DNA of 64,000 bases, from positions 682,001-746,000 of the forward strand of contig CAWJDP010000001.1 in assembly GCA_963841715.1 (NCBI GenBank), given 5' to 3'. Below the pieces are notes generated by a model. That model worked only from the letters and a program-made list of their open reading frames with translations, was not told the origin of the DNA and made no database searches. Positions 1-7,818 of this stretch are shown piece after piece. Position 1 is the first letter of the stretch, and every line of letters begins with the position of its first letter. Source of the DNA: DASPWW01 sp963841715. Its GTDB lineage: Bacteria; Actinomycetota; Thermoleophilia; Solirubrobacterales; 70-9. The position numbers and the translations under genes were made by a program.

Positions 1-179
1 CCCATGTAGATCGCGCTGCCGAACACGATCCCTTCGGCGTCGAGGTCATCGATGCTCGCCACGTCCGCGGCATCGTGGAGCCTGACGTCGAAGCCCTGGC
101 GCAGGTCCTCGACGAGGATCTCGGCGATCTCGCGGGTGGCGCCGTACTTGCTCGCGACGATGACGACCGCTCTCGTCAT
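1..179 (-). CDS. Flavodoxin-like protein (N-terminal part, cut by window start)
   Basis: Reading back from the ATG at 179, the protein opens MTRAVVIVASKYGATREIAE. This is the flavodoxin pattern: a first beta strand, then the S/T-x-[YF]GxT loop that binds FMN phosphate (SKYGATREIA), then a helix. About 59 residues lie in the window, ending at 'GIVFGSAIYMG', which matches the second FMN loop region. The gene starts 22 nt after the stop of the FAD/NAD oxidoreductase, so the two probably share a transcript. Menaquinone-dependent protoporphyrinogen oxidases (HemG-like) and general flavodoxins have the same start. The missing C-terminus prevents a choice between them. Confidence 0.8.
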   Translation of the reverse strand, partial: MTRAVVIVASKYGATREIAEILVEDLRQGFDVRLHDAADVASIDDLDAEGIVFGSAIYM

Positions 180-201
180 TGGCGCACCTCGCGGCCGACG
201 C

Positions 202-1449
202 TCACGGGTCCGGCCCGGTCAGCGTCTCTGGATCGAGCATCATCGGCTCCTCGTGCCATTCGGCCGGCAACGCGACCTCGACGTCGATCCCACTCGCTGG
301 AGGCTCGAGGTCACGATATGGCGCGCCGCCGGAAAGCCAGGGCGCGAGGTAGCGTCCCCCGACCTTTCGCGGGGGCCACCAGAGGTAGTCGGCGGAGACG
401 GCTCCCTCGCCGTGGCCGCCCGTCAGGTCGTGACGAAGGCTCATCGACTCACCGCCCGTGATCAGCTTGCCGCGGAGCACGGGATGGAACGGCTTCGGGT
501 CCACCGGGGCGCCGAGTCGTGAGGCGATGTGCTCGGCCGCGGCGTCCGCCTGCTGAGTGCCGAGTCCACCCTGCTTGATCGGAAACGTGGTCGCATCGCC
601 GGCGGCGTATACGCCGTCCAGCGAATTGACGCGCGCGTGTCCGTCTATGGGGATGAAGCCGCCCGGTCCCTCGGGAAGCCCGGCGATCCCGGGGCCCTCG
701 AGGACGGGGAGCGCAATCGCACGAGCCGACTCCGGCCAACCGCCGCCCGGCGCCGCGAACAGCAGACCCTCCTCGTTCGCGGGTCGAACGTGGGCTCCCG
801 TCTTGACCTCGATGCCGCGAGCGAAAAGCAGCTCCGAAACGGCGGCACTCGCGACGGAGCCGAAGAGGATGAGTGGATCGGACTCCGGAGTGAATATCGC
901 GATCCGGCGATCCTTCCCCTCCCCCGCCGAGCGCCTGCGCTGATCGGCCATCAGCGCCATCTCGTAGATCGGCAGCGACCAGACGACGCCCGATGGTACG
1001 ACCAGCGCAAGGTCGCGATCGTCGGCGCACACGGCTTCACGCACGGCGTCCGCATCACCGCGGACGCCGAGAGTCGGAACGCCCGGAAGGGCGGCCTCCG
1101 TGCGCGCTCCGATGCACAGGATCGCGAAGTCATACGGCAGGCGCGAGCCGTCGTCGAGCTCGAGCTCCGCGCTGCCCGGGTGAACGGCGGCGAGGCCTCG
1201 CTGGATGAACGTCCCGCCGTGCTCCTCGACTACCGGGCCAAGCTCATGCCGTTCCGCCGGCTCGAACGAGAAGGGCTCCTCAACGGTCTCGGGCCTGTAG
1301 AGAAATTCGGGATTCGGGGCGACGAGGCTGAGCTCCGCCCGCTCCTCGGCGAGATCGCGCAGCGCGAACAGCGCCTCGAGCCCGGCGATGCCGCCGCCGG
1401 CGATCACCACCCGACCCCCGTCGCCCGTGCCGCTCCCGGCGCCGCTCAA
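202..1449 (-). CDS. FAD/NAD(P)-dependent oxidoreductase (NDH-2 / sulfide:quinone reductase-like)
   Basis: The N-terminus carries the dinucleotide fold 'RVVIAGGGIAGLEALFAL' (GxGxxG). A second motif near the C-terminal third, 'GVYAAGDATTFP', is the FAD-binding GD motif of pyridine nucleotide-disulfide oxidoreductases. 'GGLGTQQAD' follows it, as in the NDH-2/SQR branch. No CxxxxC redox pair is visible, which argues against a disulfide reductase. The likely role is electron transfer from NAD(P)H or sulfide to quinone or a flavodoxin partner; the flavodoxin gene lies 22 nt downstream. The frame is open up to a GTG at 1539. The TTG at 1449 is preferred because it overlaps the stop of a 15-codon leaderless ORF (1446-1493). 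The start is uncertain. Confidence 0.82.
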   Translation of the reverse strand: MSGAGSGTGDGGRVVIAGGGIAGLEALFALRDLAEERAELSLVAPNPEFLYRPETVEEPFSFEPAERHELGPVVEEHGGTFIQRGLAAVHPGSAELELDDGSRLPYDFAILCIGARTEAALPGVPTLGVRGDADAVREAVCADDRDLALVVPSGVVWSLPIYEMALMADQRRRSAGEGKDRRIAIFTPESDPLILFGSVASAAVSELLFARGIEVKTGAHVRPANEEGLLFAAPGGGWPESARAIALPVLEGPGIAGLPEGPGGFIPIDGHARVNSLDGVYAAGDATTFPIKQGGLGTQQADAAAEHIASRLGAPVDPKPFHPVLRGKLITGGESMSLRHDLTGGHGEGAVSADYLWWPPRKVGGRYLAPWLSGGAPYRDLEPPASGIDVEVALPAEWHEEPMMLDPETLTGPDP

Positions 1450-1493
1450 GCGCCCAACCCCGGCAAGCCGGTTCCGCCCCGAGTTTCCTTCAT
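1446..1493 (-). CDS. Putative 15-codon leaderless leader peptide ahead of the oxidoreductase
   Basis: An ATG at 1493 (minus strand) lies exactly 6 nt after a TACGCT -10 box, the spacing seen at other leaderless genes in this window. It opens a 15-codon frame, MKETRGGTGLPGLGA, ending in TGA at 1448-1446. That TGA overlaps a TTG (1449-1447) in frame with the FAD/NAD oxidoreductase, giving a TTGA junction like those between adjacent genes elsewhere here. The reading is that ribosomes finishing the short frame reinitiate at the TTG. No homology is known. The ORF could also be fortuitous, with the long gene using an upstream start. Confidence 0.35.
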   Translation of the reverse strand: MKETRGGTGLPGLGA

Positions 1494-1499
1494 GGCGCC

Positions 1500-1505
1500 A
1501 GCGTA
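1500..1505 (-). promoter_or_regulatory. -10 box for the oxidoreductase leader
   Basis: TACGCT on the minus strand, 6 nt before the ATG at 1493. No convincing -35 is visible. Confidence 0.4.
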
Positions 1506-1572
1506 CGGAGGTGGAGCGCCGGCGCCATCCGAGTTGCACACTGCACCCGCCTACGTAGTAGGAACGGATGCC

Positions 1573-3393
1573 TCAGGCCTCGCTGTGGAACGGGAGCGTC
1601 GCGACGACGACGTCGGTCCGGGACTCGAGCGCGGCCGCGAGCAGGAGGCCGCGCTGGTTGTGGAGGATCTCGCGGCTGCGCTTGTCGGGGACGATCGTCG
1701 GGATCAGAACCGTCACCGTGAGATCGCCGGTGGGCAGTGAGTCGATGTAGCCGAGGACCGAATGCACAAGCGAGCGATGCGGGTCGACGATCACCTCGAG
1801 CTCGACCGGCGAGTGCCACCGCTCCCACTCCTCCTCTACCTGCGTCTTCTCGTCCTCGGTGCCGGCGACCGCGACCGCGACCACGGTCTCGCCGAGCGAC
1901 ATCGCCGCGCTCAGCGCCCGCTCGGTCAGCACGCTGACATTCGTGGTCGGAACGATCACGATGCTCTCTCGCCTCTCGGGTGCCGCCGGCACCTTTCCCA
2001 GTCCCAGCTCCTCGCCGACCCGGCCGTAGTAGCGCTCGGTGCGCGAGAACAGCAACATCAGGATCGGCACTGTGATGACGACGATCCACGCGCCGGCGAG
2101 GAACTTCGTCCCGAGGAAGACGGCGACCGCGATCGCCGTCATCACCGCCCCCGCGCCGTTGAGGATCGCCCTGGCGCGCCAGCGCGGCGGACGCGTGCGG
2201 CGCCAGTGGCGCACGAGCCCGATCTGGCTGATCGTGAATCCGACGAAGACCCCGATCGTGAACAGCGGGATCAGCCGCTGGGTCCCGGCGTTGACCGCGA
2301 CGAGGAGCAGCGCGGCCAGGATCGCGAGCGCGACGATGCCCACCCGGTACACCGGGCGCTCAGCCCGGAGGTAGAACAGGTGCGGGAGGCGGTCGTCCTT
2401 GGCGAGCAGGCTCATCAGCACCGGGAGCCCGCCGAAGCTCGTGTTCGCGGCGAGCCCGAGGACGATCGTGACGGCGAGCGTCGAGACGTAGAAGGGCCAT
2501 CCCGTCCCGAACGCTCCCGCGAACACCTGCGCGAGGATCGTCACGTTGCCGCGCGGGAGGACGTCGTGGGCGCGCACGAGGGCCGCGAGCCCGATCAGCA
2601 TCACCCCGAGCAGCACCCCGAGGACGAGCTCGGTTCGCTGCGCCGTCCTCACCCGCGGCTTCTTGAATGCGGGGACGCCGTTCGCGATCGCCTCGACGCC
2701 GGTGACCGCGGAGCAGCCGGCGGCGAACGCCTTCAGGATCAGAATCACGCCGAGCGCCTCGGTCGCGTGGAACGTGGTCTTCGTCCCGATCACCGCAACG
2801 GGGTCGGAATGGAACGGACCCACGATCAATGCGGCGAAGACGCTCCCGACGAACACCGCGGCGGGGAGCATCAGCAGCCGCGCCGACGACGTGATCCCGA
2901 ACATGTTCACGATCGCGACCACCGCGAGGCCGACGAGGCTGACGGGCAGCAGGTGGTCGGCGAGCGACGGGAACACGCTTCCGAGGCTCGCGGCGCCGGC
3001 CGCGAGGCTGACCGCGACCGTGAGCACATAGTCGACGACGAGCGCCGCCGCCGCGAGCAGCGCCACGCGGCGGCTGATCTCCTTCTTCGCGACCGCGTAC
3101 GCTCCGCCCCCGTCCGGGTTTGCCGCGATCACCTGCGAGTAGGAGACGACGAGCAGCGCAAGCATCCCGGTGATGACGAGCGTCAGCGGGACCGTCAGCC
3201 GCAGCGCGCTCGTCCCGGCCGCGAGCAGCACGATCATCATCGCCTGGGGCCCGTAGGCGACGCTCGACAGCGCGTCGAGGCTGAGCGCGGAGAGCCCGCC
3301 GCCGACCGAGAGGTCATTGCCCTCGTCCGAGTGCTTGCCGAGCCTGCGATGCGCCGCGCGTGGAAACGACTCGCTTCGGGACAGGGCGCGCAT
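1573..3393 (-). CDS. APC-superfamily amino acid/cation permease with C-terminal cytosolic domain
   Basis: About 606 residues. The first ~450 form roughly 12 hydrophobic segments. The entry region 'LSLDALSSVAYGPQAMM' and the loop 'NPDGGGAYAVAKKE' are typical of the APC branch related to KUP-like potassium and amino-acid permeases. From about residue 460 a soluble tail begins 'RRESIVIVPTTNVSVLTERAL' and has the alternating beta/alpha character of universal-stress-like domains fused to such permeases. The ATG at 3393 is chosen because a TAGGCT -10 box ends 11 nt upstream; the TTG at 3417 lies upstream of that box. Substrate cannot be told from sequence. The gene is divergent from the sigma factor. 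Confidence 0.85.
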   Translation of the reverse strand: MRALSRSESFPRAAHRRLGKHSDEGNDLSVGGGLSALSLDALSSVAYGPQAMMIVLLAAGTSALRLTVPLTLVITGMLALLVVSYSQVIAANPDGGGAYAVAKKEISRRVALLAAAALVVDYVLTVAVSLAAGAASLGSVFPSLADHLLPVSLVGLAVVAIVNMFGITSSARLLMLPAAVFVGSVFAALIVGPFHSDPVAVIGTKTTFHATEALGVILILKAFAAGCSAVTGVEAIANGVPAFKKPRVRTAQRTELVLGVLLGVMLIGLAALVRAHDVLPRGNVTILAQVFAGAFGTGWPFYVSTLAVTIVLGLAANTSFGGLPVLMSLLAKDDRLPHLFYLRAERPVYRVGIVALAILAALLLVAVNAGTQRLIPLFTIGVFVGFTISQIGLVRHWRRTRPPRWRARAILNGAGAVMTAIAVAVFLGTKFLAGAWIVVITVPILMLLFSRTERYYGRVGEELGLGKVPAAPERRESIVIVPTTNVSVLTERALSAAMSLGETVVAVAVAGTEDEKTQVEEEWERWHSPVELEVIVDPHRSLVHSVLGYIDSLPTGDLTVTVLIPTIVPDKRSREILHNQRGLLLAAALESRTDVVVATLPFHSEA

Positions 3394-3404
3394 TCGCGCG
3401 CCGC

Positions 3405-3410
3405 AGCCTA
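3405..3410 (-). promoter_or_regulatory. -10 box for the APC permease
   Basis: TAGGCT on the minus strand, followed after 11 nt by the ATG at 3393. No Shine-Dalgarno sequence fits in the short leader. Confidence 0.4.
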
Positions 3411-3476
3411 GTCGCAATCCCGAGGCGGCCCGGCCGCAGCGTCAGGGTACGCTTGAACCGTCAATCGGCAACCACC

Positions 3477-4280
3477 GTGGTCGATCGGCGGAAACAATCC
3501 GAGACGGATCTCCACAGGCGGGCCGAGGAGGCGCGTCTGTTCGATGCTTACGCAAAGACGCACGACTCGGCGATCCGGGACGAGCTCGTCGAGCGGCTGA
3601 TGCCGTTCGCGAAGCGGCTCGCCTCGCGCTACAGCGGCGGCCGCGAGGCACTCGAGGACCTCGAGCAGGTCGCGAGCCTTGGGCTCGTGAAGGCGATCGA
3701 GCGCTTCGAGCCCGAGCGCGGGTTCTCGTTCGCGACCTTCGCCTTCCCGACGATCCTCGGTGAGCTACGCCGCCACTTTCGCGATCACAGCTGGTCGCTC
3801 CACGTCCGCCGCGACGTCCGCGAGCGAAGCGCACGTGTGAAGAAGGCTGTCTCCGAGCTGCCGACGATCCTCAGCCGCCAGCCGACGGTGAACGAGATCG
3901 CCGAGCGCGCCTCGCTCGCGCCCGAGGACGTGCTCGAGATCCTCGACGCCGAGGACAAGTCGTATCCGCTCTCGATCGACGCACCGGTCGCCGAGGGCGA
4001 TGGCGATTACTCTCCGCTCGTCGACTCGATCGGCAAGGAGGAACATGGCTACGAGGCGGCCGAGAACAGAGCCGCAATCGCCCCGGCGATCGCGGAGCTG
4101 ACCGAGCGCGAGCGCCTCGTGCTCCATCTGCGCTTCGTCGAGGACAGGACGCAGAGCGAGATCGGCGATCGAATCGGCGTGTCGCAGATGCACGTGTCGC
4201 GGATCCTGCGCTCAATTGTGCAGCGGCTGCGCGACGGGGTTGGTGACGCCCACGCGACGGACGAGGTAGAGCGCGCCTGA
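3477..4280 (+). CDS. SigB/SigF-family RNA polymerase sigma factor
   Basis: About 267 residues with the SigB/SigF/SigG layout. Region 2 contains 'EDLEQVASLGLVKAIERF' and 'GFSFATFAFPTILGELRRHF' (core binding, -10 recognition). Region 3 includes 'QPTVNEIAERASL'. Region 4 ends in the helix-turn-helix 'TQSEIGDRIGVSQMHVSRIL' (-35 recognition). These factors direct stress or developmental regulons and are usually held by an anti-sigma kinase, but no RsbW/RsbV pair adjoins it here. The frame is open from 3360. The GTG at 3477 is preferred because earlier codons run through the divergent permease promoter; a TTG at 3453 is the alternative. Confidence 0.9.
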   Translation: MVDRRKQSETDLHRRAEEARLFDAYAKTHDSAIRDELVERLMPFAKRLASRYSGGREALEDLEQVASLGLVKAIERFEPERGFSFATFAFPTILGELRRHFRDHSWSLHVRRDVRERSARVKKAVSELPTILSRQPTVNEIAERASLAPEDVLEILDAEDKSYPLSIDAPVAEGDGDYSPLVDSIGKEEHGYEAAENRAAIAPAIAELTERERLVLHLRFVEDRTQSEIGDRIGVSQMHVSRILRSIVQRLRDGVGDAHATDEVERA

Positions 4281-4324
4281 GAGTCTGGCGGCCTGAGGCC
4301 CCCGCTGGTCGCCGTCGTCCGGGC

Positions 4325-4341
4325 GCTCGTCGGAGACGAGC
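4325..4341. terminator. Hairpin between convergent sigma-factor and encapsulin genes
   Basis: A perfect 7-bp inverted repeat, GCTCGTC-GGA-GACGAGC, sits in the gap between the sigma-factor stop (4280) and the encapsulin stop (4401). It has no T-run, so it is at best a weak bidirectional terminator. Confidence 0.4.
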
Positions 4342-4400
4342 AGGACCGGCCGGCTCGGACTCGACCCCCCTCCCCCTCGGCCATCGCCTCGGCGCCCGCC

Positions 4401-5208
4401 CTACGGCGTCAACGCGACCGCCGCCTCGGGCGTCACGACGCGGAAGCTGAAGCTCTGCTCCAGATAGAGGTCGACGGCGTCGGCATCGTGACTCTCGTAG
4501 CCGATCGAGATGTCCTCGCCGGACTCGAACAGGAAGTCGCCGCCGCGCAGGCTCAGCACCGCCGCGCCCTCGACGCCGGGCGCCCACACGAGCGGGCCGT
4601 CGGAGGATCTTGCGCAGGTGGTCGAGCAGCGGGTAGCCGCCGTGCTCGGCTCGTCTCGAGCACGCGCGTATACACCTCCGGACCGATCGCGAGCCCGTGG
4701 GGCCCGTCGATCCCGACCGCGAGCAGCGACTCGACCGCCTTGGCGACGTGGCGAGGGTAGCGCTCGCAGTCCTCGCCGAGCGCTATCGGGTCTTGCGGCG
4801 GAGGCCTCGATGATCCCCGCGATGCCGGCGCCCGCCCCAACCGTGGAAGACCGCCTTGTTCTCGGCGACCGCGATCGAGCGCGCCGCCTCGTCGAGGGTC
4901 GCGAAGTCGACGTCCGTCGGCGCCGCGGTCTGCGTCGTCGAGCTCGGAGCGCGCGACCGTGAACGGCGCCCGGACCTCGACCATCGGCAGCACCCGGCGC
5001 TGCCGCGCCTCATTCCGTCGGCGGGCGCGTCGCCGAGCGCCTCGGTGCGGCCGAGGTTCGTCGCCGAGTAGCGCCAGCCGCGGGGGCCGGCGAAGTCGAT
5101 CAGCTTGCGCGCCGCGAGCGCCGGCTTCAGCCGCTCGCGCGCCTCCTCGTCGAGCTGCTCCCAGGCCGCCTCGGTGATCGGCGCCTGCTCGCGCAGCAGG
5201 TGGCTCAT
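4401..5208 (-). pseudogene. Encapsulin shell protein (family 1), with about six frameshifts
   Basis: Joining frames on the minus strand gives an almost complete encapsulin of about 268 residues (family norm ~265-280). The N-terminus from the ATG at 5208 reads 'MSHLLREQAPITEAAW', then 'LKPALAARKLIDFAGPRGW' and 'YSATNLGRTE'. A second frame gives 'RRVLPMVEVRAPFTVARSEL'. Further pieces are 'AENKAVFHGW', 'AGAGIAGIIEAS', 'PIALGEDCERYPRHVAKAVE', 'EHGGYPLLDHLRKIL', and finally 'EGAAVLSLRGGDFLFESGED' with 'ISIGYESHDADAV'. Frame breaks fall near 5009, 4921, 4826, 4788, 4646 and 4600. The segments are conserved, with no in-frame decay between breaks, so base-calling errors seem likelier than a dead gene. 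Shells of this family enclose cargo carrying a C-terminal targeting peptide. The start lies 3 nt after the ferritin-like gene. Confidence 0.85.
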
Positions 5209-5211
5209 CGC

Positions 5212-5603
5212 CTAACCGGCCTCCCTCATGCCGCCGATCCCGAGCGACTCGCTGCCGGTCACCGGCGCCCCGCGCTCTGCGGCCTCCTCGGTCGCCTCCT
5301 CCTCGGCGTCCTCGCCGTGCTCGACGATGTCGCCGTCCTGGAACAGGATCCCGCGCGTGATCTCGCGCCACAGCGGCGTCTTCCGGAGCAGGAACTCGAG
5401 GTCCATCGCGAAGTGCTTGAACTCCTCGCCCTGCGCGTCGCGCATGATCGCGCGCGCCTCGCTCGTCGGGCTCGACCGCGAGCCGCTGCTGGTACCAGCC
5501 GATCGCCTCCGCCTCCTCGGTCAGCGAGGCACACAGGCGGGCGAAGGTGCGCGTCGTCCTCCGGGAGCTCGTCGGGCGGCTCGTGGTACTGGTCGAAGCC
5601 CAC
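5212..5603 (-). pseudogene. Encapsulated ferritin-like protein (EncFtn cargo), with two frameshifts
   Basis: The GTG at 5603 follows a GAAAGGA ribosome site and opens 'MGFDQYHEPPDELPEDDA'. A break near 5550 leads to 'TFARLCASLTEEAEAIGWYQ'. A break near 5450 leads to 'AIMRDAQGEEFKHFAMDLEF', 'LLRKTPLWREITRGILFQ' and the tail 'GSESLGIGGMREAG'. The EEAEAI...WY and EExxH segments match the ferroxidase ligands of EncFtn. The final LGIGxxR is an encapsulin cargo-loading peptide. EncFtn oxidises Fe(II) and delivers iron into the shell. The stop is 3 nt before the shell-protein start, so the two form one operon. Whether the frameshifts are real is unknown. Confidence 0.85.
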
Positions 5604-5683
5604 GCGGCAATCCTTTCACGGACCGGAGGCCCAACGCCGGGCTGGGCGTGGGCTCCCGGTGCAGCCAGTCGGCTAAGCCCGGC

Positions 5684-6232
5684 TCAGTAGCCGTGCGGGT
5701 GGCGGACCTTGAAGCCGCCGTTGGAGCGCAGGTCCTTGTGCCAGCGCGGGCCGGTGCCGTGGCTGTCGCCGGAGGTGTCCCAGCGCAGGCCCGCGACGAC
5801 CGCGTAGGCATGGCCACCGTTCGCGTACACGGTGATCCACTTGCCCCTGCCGCCGTTGCCCCAGTGCGAGAGCGCACCCGAGGCGAGCGGCGATTTGAGC
5901 ATCTTGCCGCCGTGGAGCATGTAGCTGACGGCGCCCGAGCAGTCGTAGCCACGCGCCTTCCAGCTGCCGTGACCGCCGCCCCAGACGTAGGGCTTCCTGC
6001 GAATCTTGTTCGCCGCGTTGATCGCCTTCACGACCTTCCGCGGCGCGCCCGCCGGCGCGATCGCCTCGCCGTGGGAGAGCTTCGCCTTGCTGCCGGTCGG
6101 GACGTCGCTTCCGGTGGTTGCGACCCCGCCGCCGCTTCCGATCGCGAGCGAGGGGGCGATCAGCGCCACCGCGCCCGCGGCGACGGCCGCGAGAGCCCCG
6201 CCACGCAATCTCAGGAAATGTGCACGCAACAC
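5684..6232 (-). CDS. Secreted NlpC/P60-like peptidoglycan hydrolase under a c-di-AMP riboswitch
   Basis: 182 residues. Residues ~1-31 form a signal peptide with an Ala-rich core. The C-terminal half has the NlpC/P60-type arrangement: 'KPYVWGGGHGSWKARGYDCS' with catalytic Cys98, then 'YANGGHAYAVVAGLRWDTSG' with the candidate His141. The enzyme would cleave stem peptides of peptidoglycan outside the membrane. The GTG at 6232 is set by a strong GAAGGAGG site 7 nt upstream. A c-di-AMP riboswitch occupies the leader, fitting the family in which this RNA controls cell-wall hydrolases. Confidence 0.87.
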   Translation of the reverse strand: MLRAHFLRLRGGALAAVAAGAVALIAPSLAIGSGGGVATTGSDVPTGSKAKLSHGEAIAPAGAPRKVVKAINAANKIRRKPYVWGGGHGSWKARGYDCSGAVSYMLHGGKMLKSPLASGALSHWGNGGRGKWITVYANGGHAYAVVAGLRWDTSGDSHGTGPRWHKDLRSNGGFKVRHPHGY

Positions 6233-6249
6233 CTGCCAGCCTCCTTCGT

Positions 6250-6400
6250 CGGCCTACGGGGTTAGCTGACGGGCTGGCGCTAAAGGAGCCTGCGCCCCCA
6301 CTCGGCGTGGGTTTGCCCCAACGACTTGGTTCCCCCGCTCCCCGCCCCGGGGTCGCCATCAACGGGGCGCTCGGGATCGAGGACTCGGCTTTACCGGTTT
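6250..6400 (-). promoter_or_regulatory. c-di-AMP riboswitch (ydaO/yuaA type) upstream of the NlpC/P60 gene
   Basis: The 3' part on the minus strand holds CCGTCAGCTAACCCCGTAGG (plus 6253-6272), the hallmark 3' block of actinobacterial ydaO/yuaA riboswitches. Upstream lie GCGGGGGAACCAAG and GGGGCAAACC blocks, also family-like. The element ends about 20 nt before the GTG of the cell-wall hydrolase gene. Known members bind c-di-AMP and usually switch expression off. A TACCCT -10 candidate lies at plus 6414-6419, just upstream. The 5' boundary is approximate. Confidence 0.9.
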
Positions 6401-6534
6401 TCGATTACGAGCAGGGTACACGACCCGGTGGCGGTTTGCTCACACAACCTTAATGCGACACGGCACGAGGTCCTGTTCAAGCCCACTTTGTGCCAAGGCG
6501 CACGTGCTTCGCGCCAAATCCGACCGCGTCGCAC

Positions 6535-6551
6535 CGTCGGACCCACCGACG
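6535..6551 (-). terminator. Weak hairpin downstream of the DUF3089 gene
   Basis: The inverted repeat CGTCGG-ACCCA-CCGACG lies 12 nt past the stop at 6563. There is no T-run. The 130 bases from here to the riboswitch promoter hold nothing else I can support. Confidence 0.3.
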
Positions 6552-6562
6552 TGGCGGCGGCG

Positions 6563-7687
6563 CTAGTTCTTCCTCAGGTAGTGCTTTGCCTGCTTCGCCA
6601 CGAGACTCGTCAGGTTCCCCAGCGCGACGTTCGCGTCCGTGAGGTGTAGGCCCCAGGTCGCGTCGGGCACCGCGTGGAGCTGCGGCGCGCCCGGCAGGCC
6701 CGTGATCTCGAGCACGTTGGCGCTGTCGGCCGACGAGCACTGGCCGGTGAACGCATGCGACTCGATCCACGGCGTCGAGACCTGCGGCTGCGGGAGTCCG
6801 ACCAGTCCGGTCGCGAGCCCGATCGTCGTCCCGGGTGCAAACGGAGCACTCGGATAGACCGAGTCGAGCTCGCCGCTGCCTCCCAGCTTGGCCGGGTTCG
6901 TGCACAGGACCTGATCGCCGGCCTCGCCGGTGCGGCCGAAGATCGCGTTGGCGGGCGGCGGCGCGTTGAAGGTCGAGAACGCGACCGCGCAGCCGATCTG
7001 CTTCGGCGAGGTGCAGGCCTTGACGCGCTGGAAGTCGCCACCCTTGTCCGACCCGGCCTTGACGAGCACGTTTCCGCCGAGCAGGATCGCCGAGATCAGC
7101 TTCTTGCGCTGCTTCTTCCTCTTGTCCACCTGCTCGGTGATCAGCCGCCGCAGCATGAACGTGCCCTGCGAGTGGCCGATCAGGACCACCCCTCGACCCT
7201 TGTTGTACTTCTTGAGGTAGTACTTCCACGCCGCGAGCACGTCGGAGTAGGCGATCTCGGCCGGCTCCCCGCTCTCGCCTCCGGTTTGGGTCAGCGTCTG
7301 CAGGGTCACCTGGCGGTACATCGGCGCGAACACGCGGCACTGCTTCGAGTAGCGCGCGGCCTGGTAGAGGGCGATCGAGCGCTCCTCGGGGTCGATCGAG
7401 AGGTCGGAGTTGGTGCTCTTGTCGTCGCTCACCGTCGGGTAGACGTAGAAGCAGTCGTACTTCGGCTTCTTGGCGGTCTTCGGGGTGACGACTCCGCTCG
7501 GCTGGCCGTCCGGGGTGAGCTCGGTCGTCTGCATCCCGGGCTGGCACGGGTTGTCGGCGATCCCCGGCTTGCACAGCCACACCGGCTTCGCCGATGCACC
7601 CGCCGGCGCAACCAGCGCTGCGGCAACTGCCGCGGTCGCGATCAACCCCGCAAGAAGACTCCGCCTACGCACACCGACCCCCGTCAT
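6563..7687 (-). CDS. Secreted DUF3089 alpha/beta-hydrolase-like protein
   Basis: 374 residues. The N-terminus 'RRRSLLAGLIATAAVAAALV' is an export signal with a probable cleavage after 'GASA'. The body matches the DUF3089 family: 'DCFYVYPTVSDDK', 'FAPMYRQVTLQTL', and the nucleophile elbow 'GVVLIGHSQGTFMLRRLI' with Ser173. This suggests a serine esterase or lipase acting outside the cell; the substrate is unknown. An AGAGGAGAG site precedes the ATG. A -10 box (TAGAGT) and a GCGCAA-CGA-TTGCGC inverted repeat lie upstream. The family is common in actinobacteria. Confidence 0.85.
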   Translation of the reverse strand: MTGVGVRRRSLLAGLIATAAVAAALVAPAGASAKPVWLCKPGIADNPCQPGMQTTELTPDGQPSGVVTPKTAKKPKYDCFYVYPTVSDDKSTNSDLSIDPEERSIALYQAARYSKQCRVFAPMYRQVTLQTLTQTGGESGEPAEIAYSDVLAAWKYYLKKYNKGRGVVLIGHSQGTFMLRRLITEQVDKRKKQRKKLISAILLGGNVLVKAGSDKGGDFQRVKACTSPKQIGCAVAFSTFNAPPPANAIFGRTGEAGDQVLCTNPAKLGGSGELDSVYPSAPFAPGTTIGLATGLVGLPQPQVSTPWIESHAFTGQCSSADSANVLEITGLPGAPQLHAVPDATWGLHLTDANVALGNLTSLVAKQAKHYLRKN

Positions 7688-7714
7688 CGACTCTCCTCTC
7701 CGTGCCGAGCTCGG

Positions 7715-7735
7715 ACTCTAGCGCAACGATTGCGC
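7715..7735 (-). promoter_or_regulatory. -10 box with adjoining inverted repeat upstream of the DUF3089 gene
   Basis: On the minus strand TAGAGT (plus 7715-7720) is preceded directly by the perfect 6-bp inverted repeat GCGCAA-CGA-TTGCGC (7721-7735). This would cover the -10/-35 spacer, a normal place for a repressor operator. The 35-nt leader carries a good ribosome site. Confidence 0.4.
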
Positions 7736-7818
7736 CATCTATTGCACGGTCGTGCGGCGTGGCTGCCCGCAGGAGCGCCCGACGGGCACGATCGTCGTCG
7801 CCCCGGGCATCTAGTGGG

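Noticed and set aside
4553..5371. 272-codon frame across the encapsulin gene as a separate protein
   Set aside because: Parts of it are genuine encapsulin segments, but the rest is out-of-frame text. The frameshifted single-gene reading explains more.
4401..5603. Programmed frameshifting in the encapsulin operon
   Set aside because: Eight shifts in 1.2 kb, in both directions and without slippery sites or stimulatory structures, is not a known mechanism.
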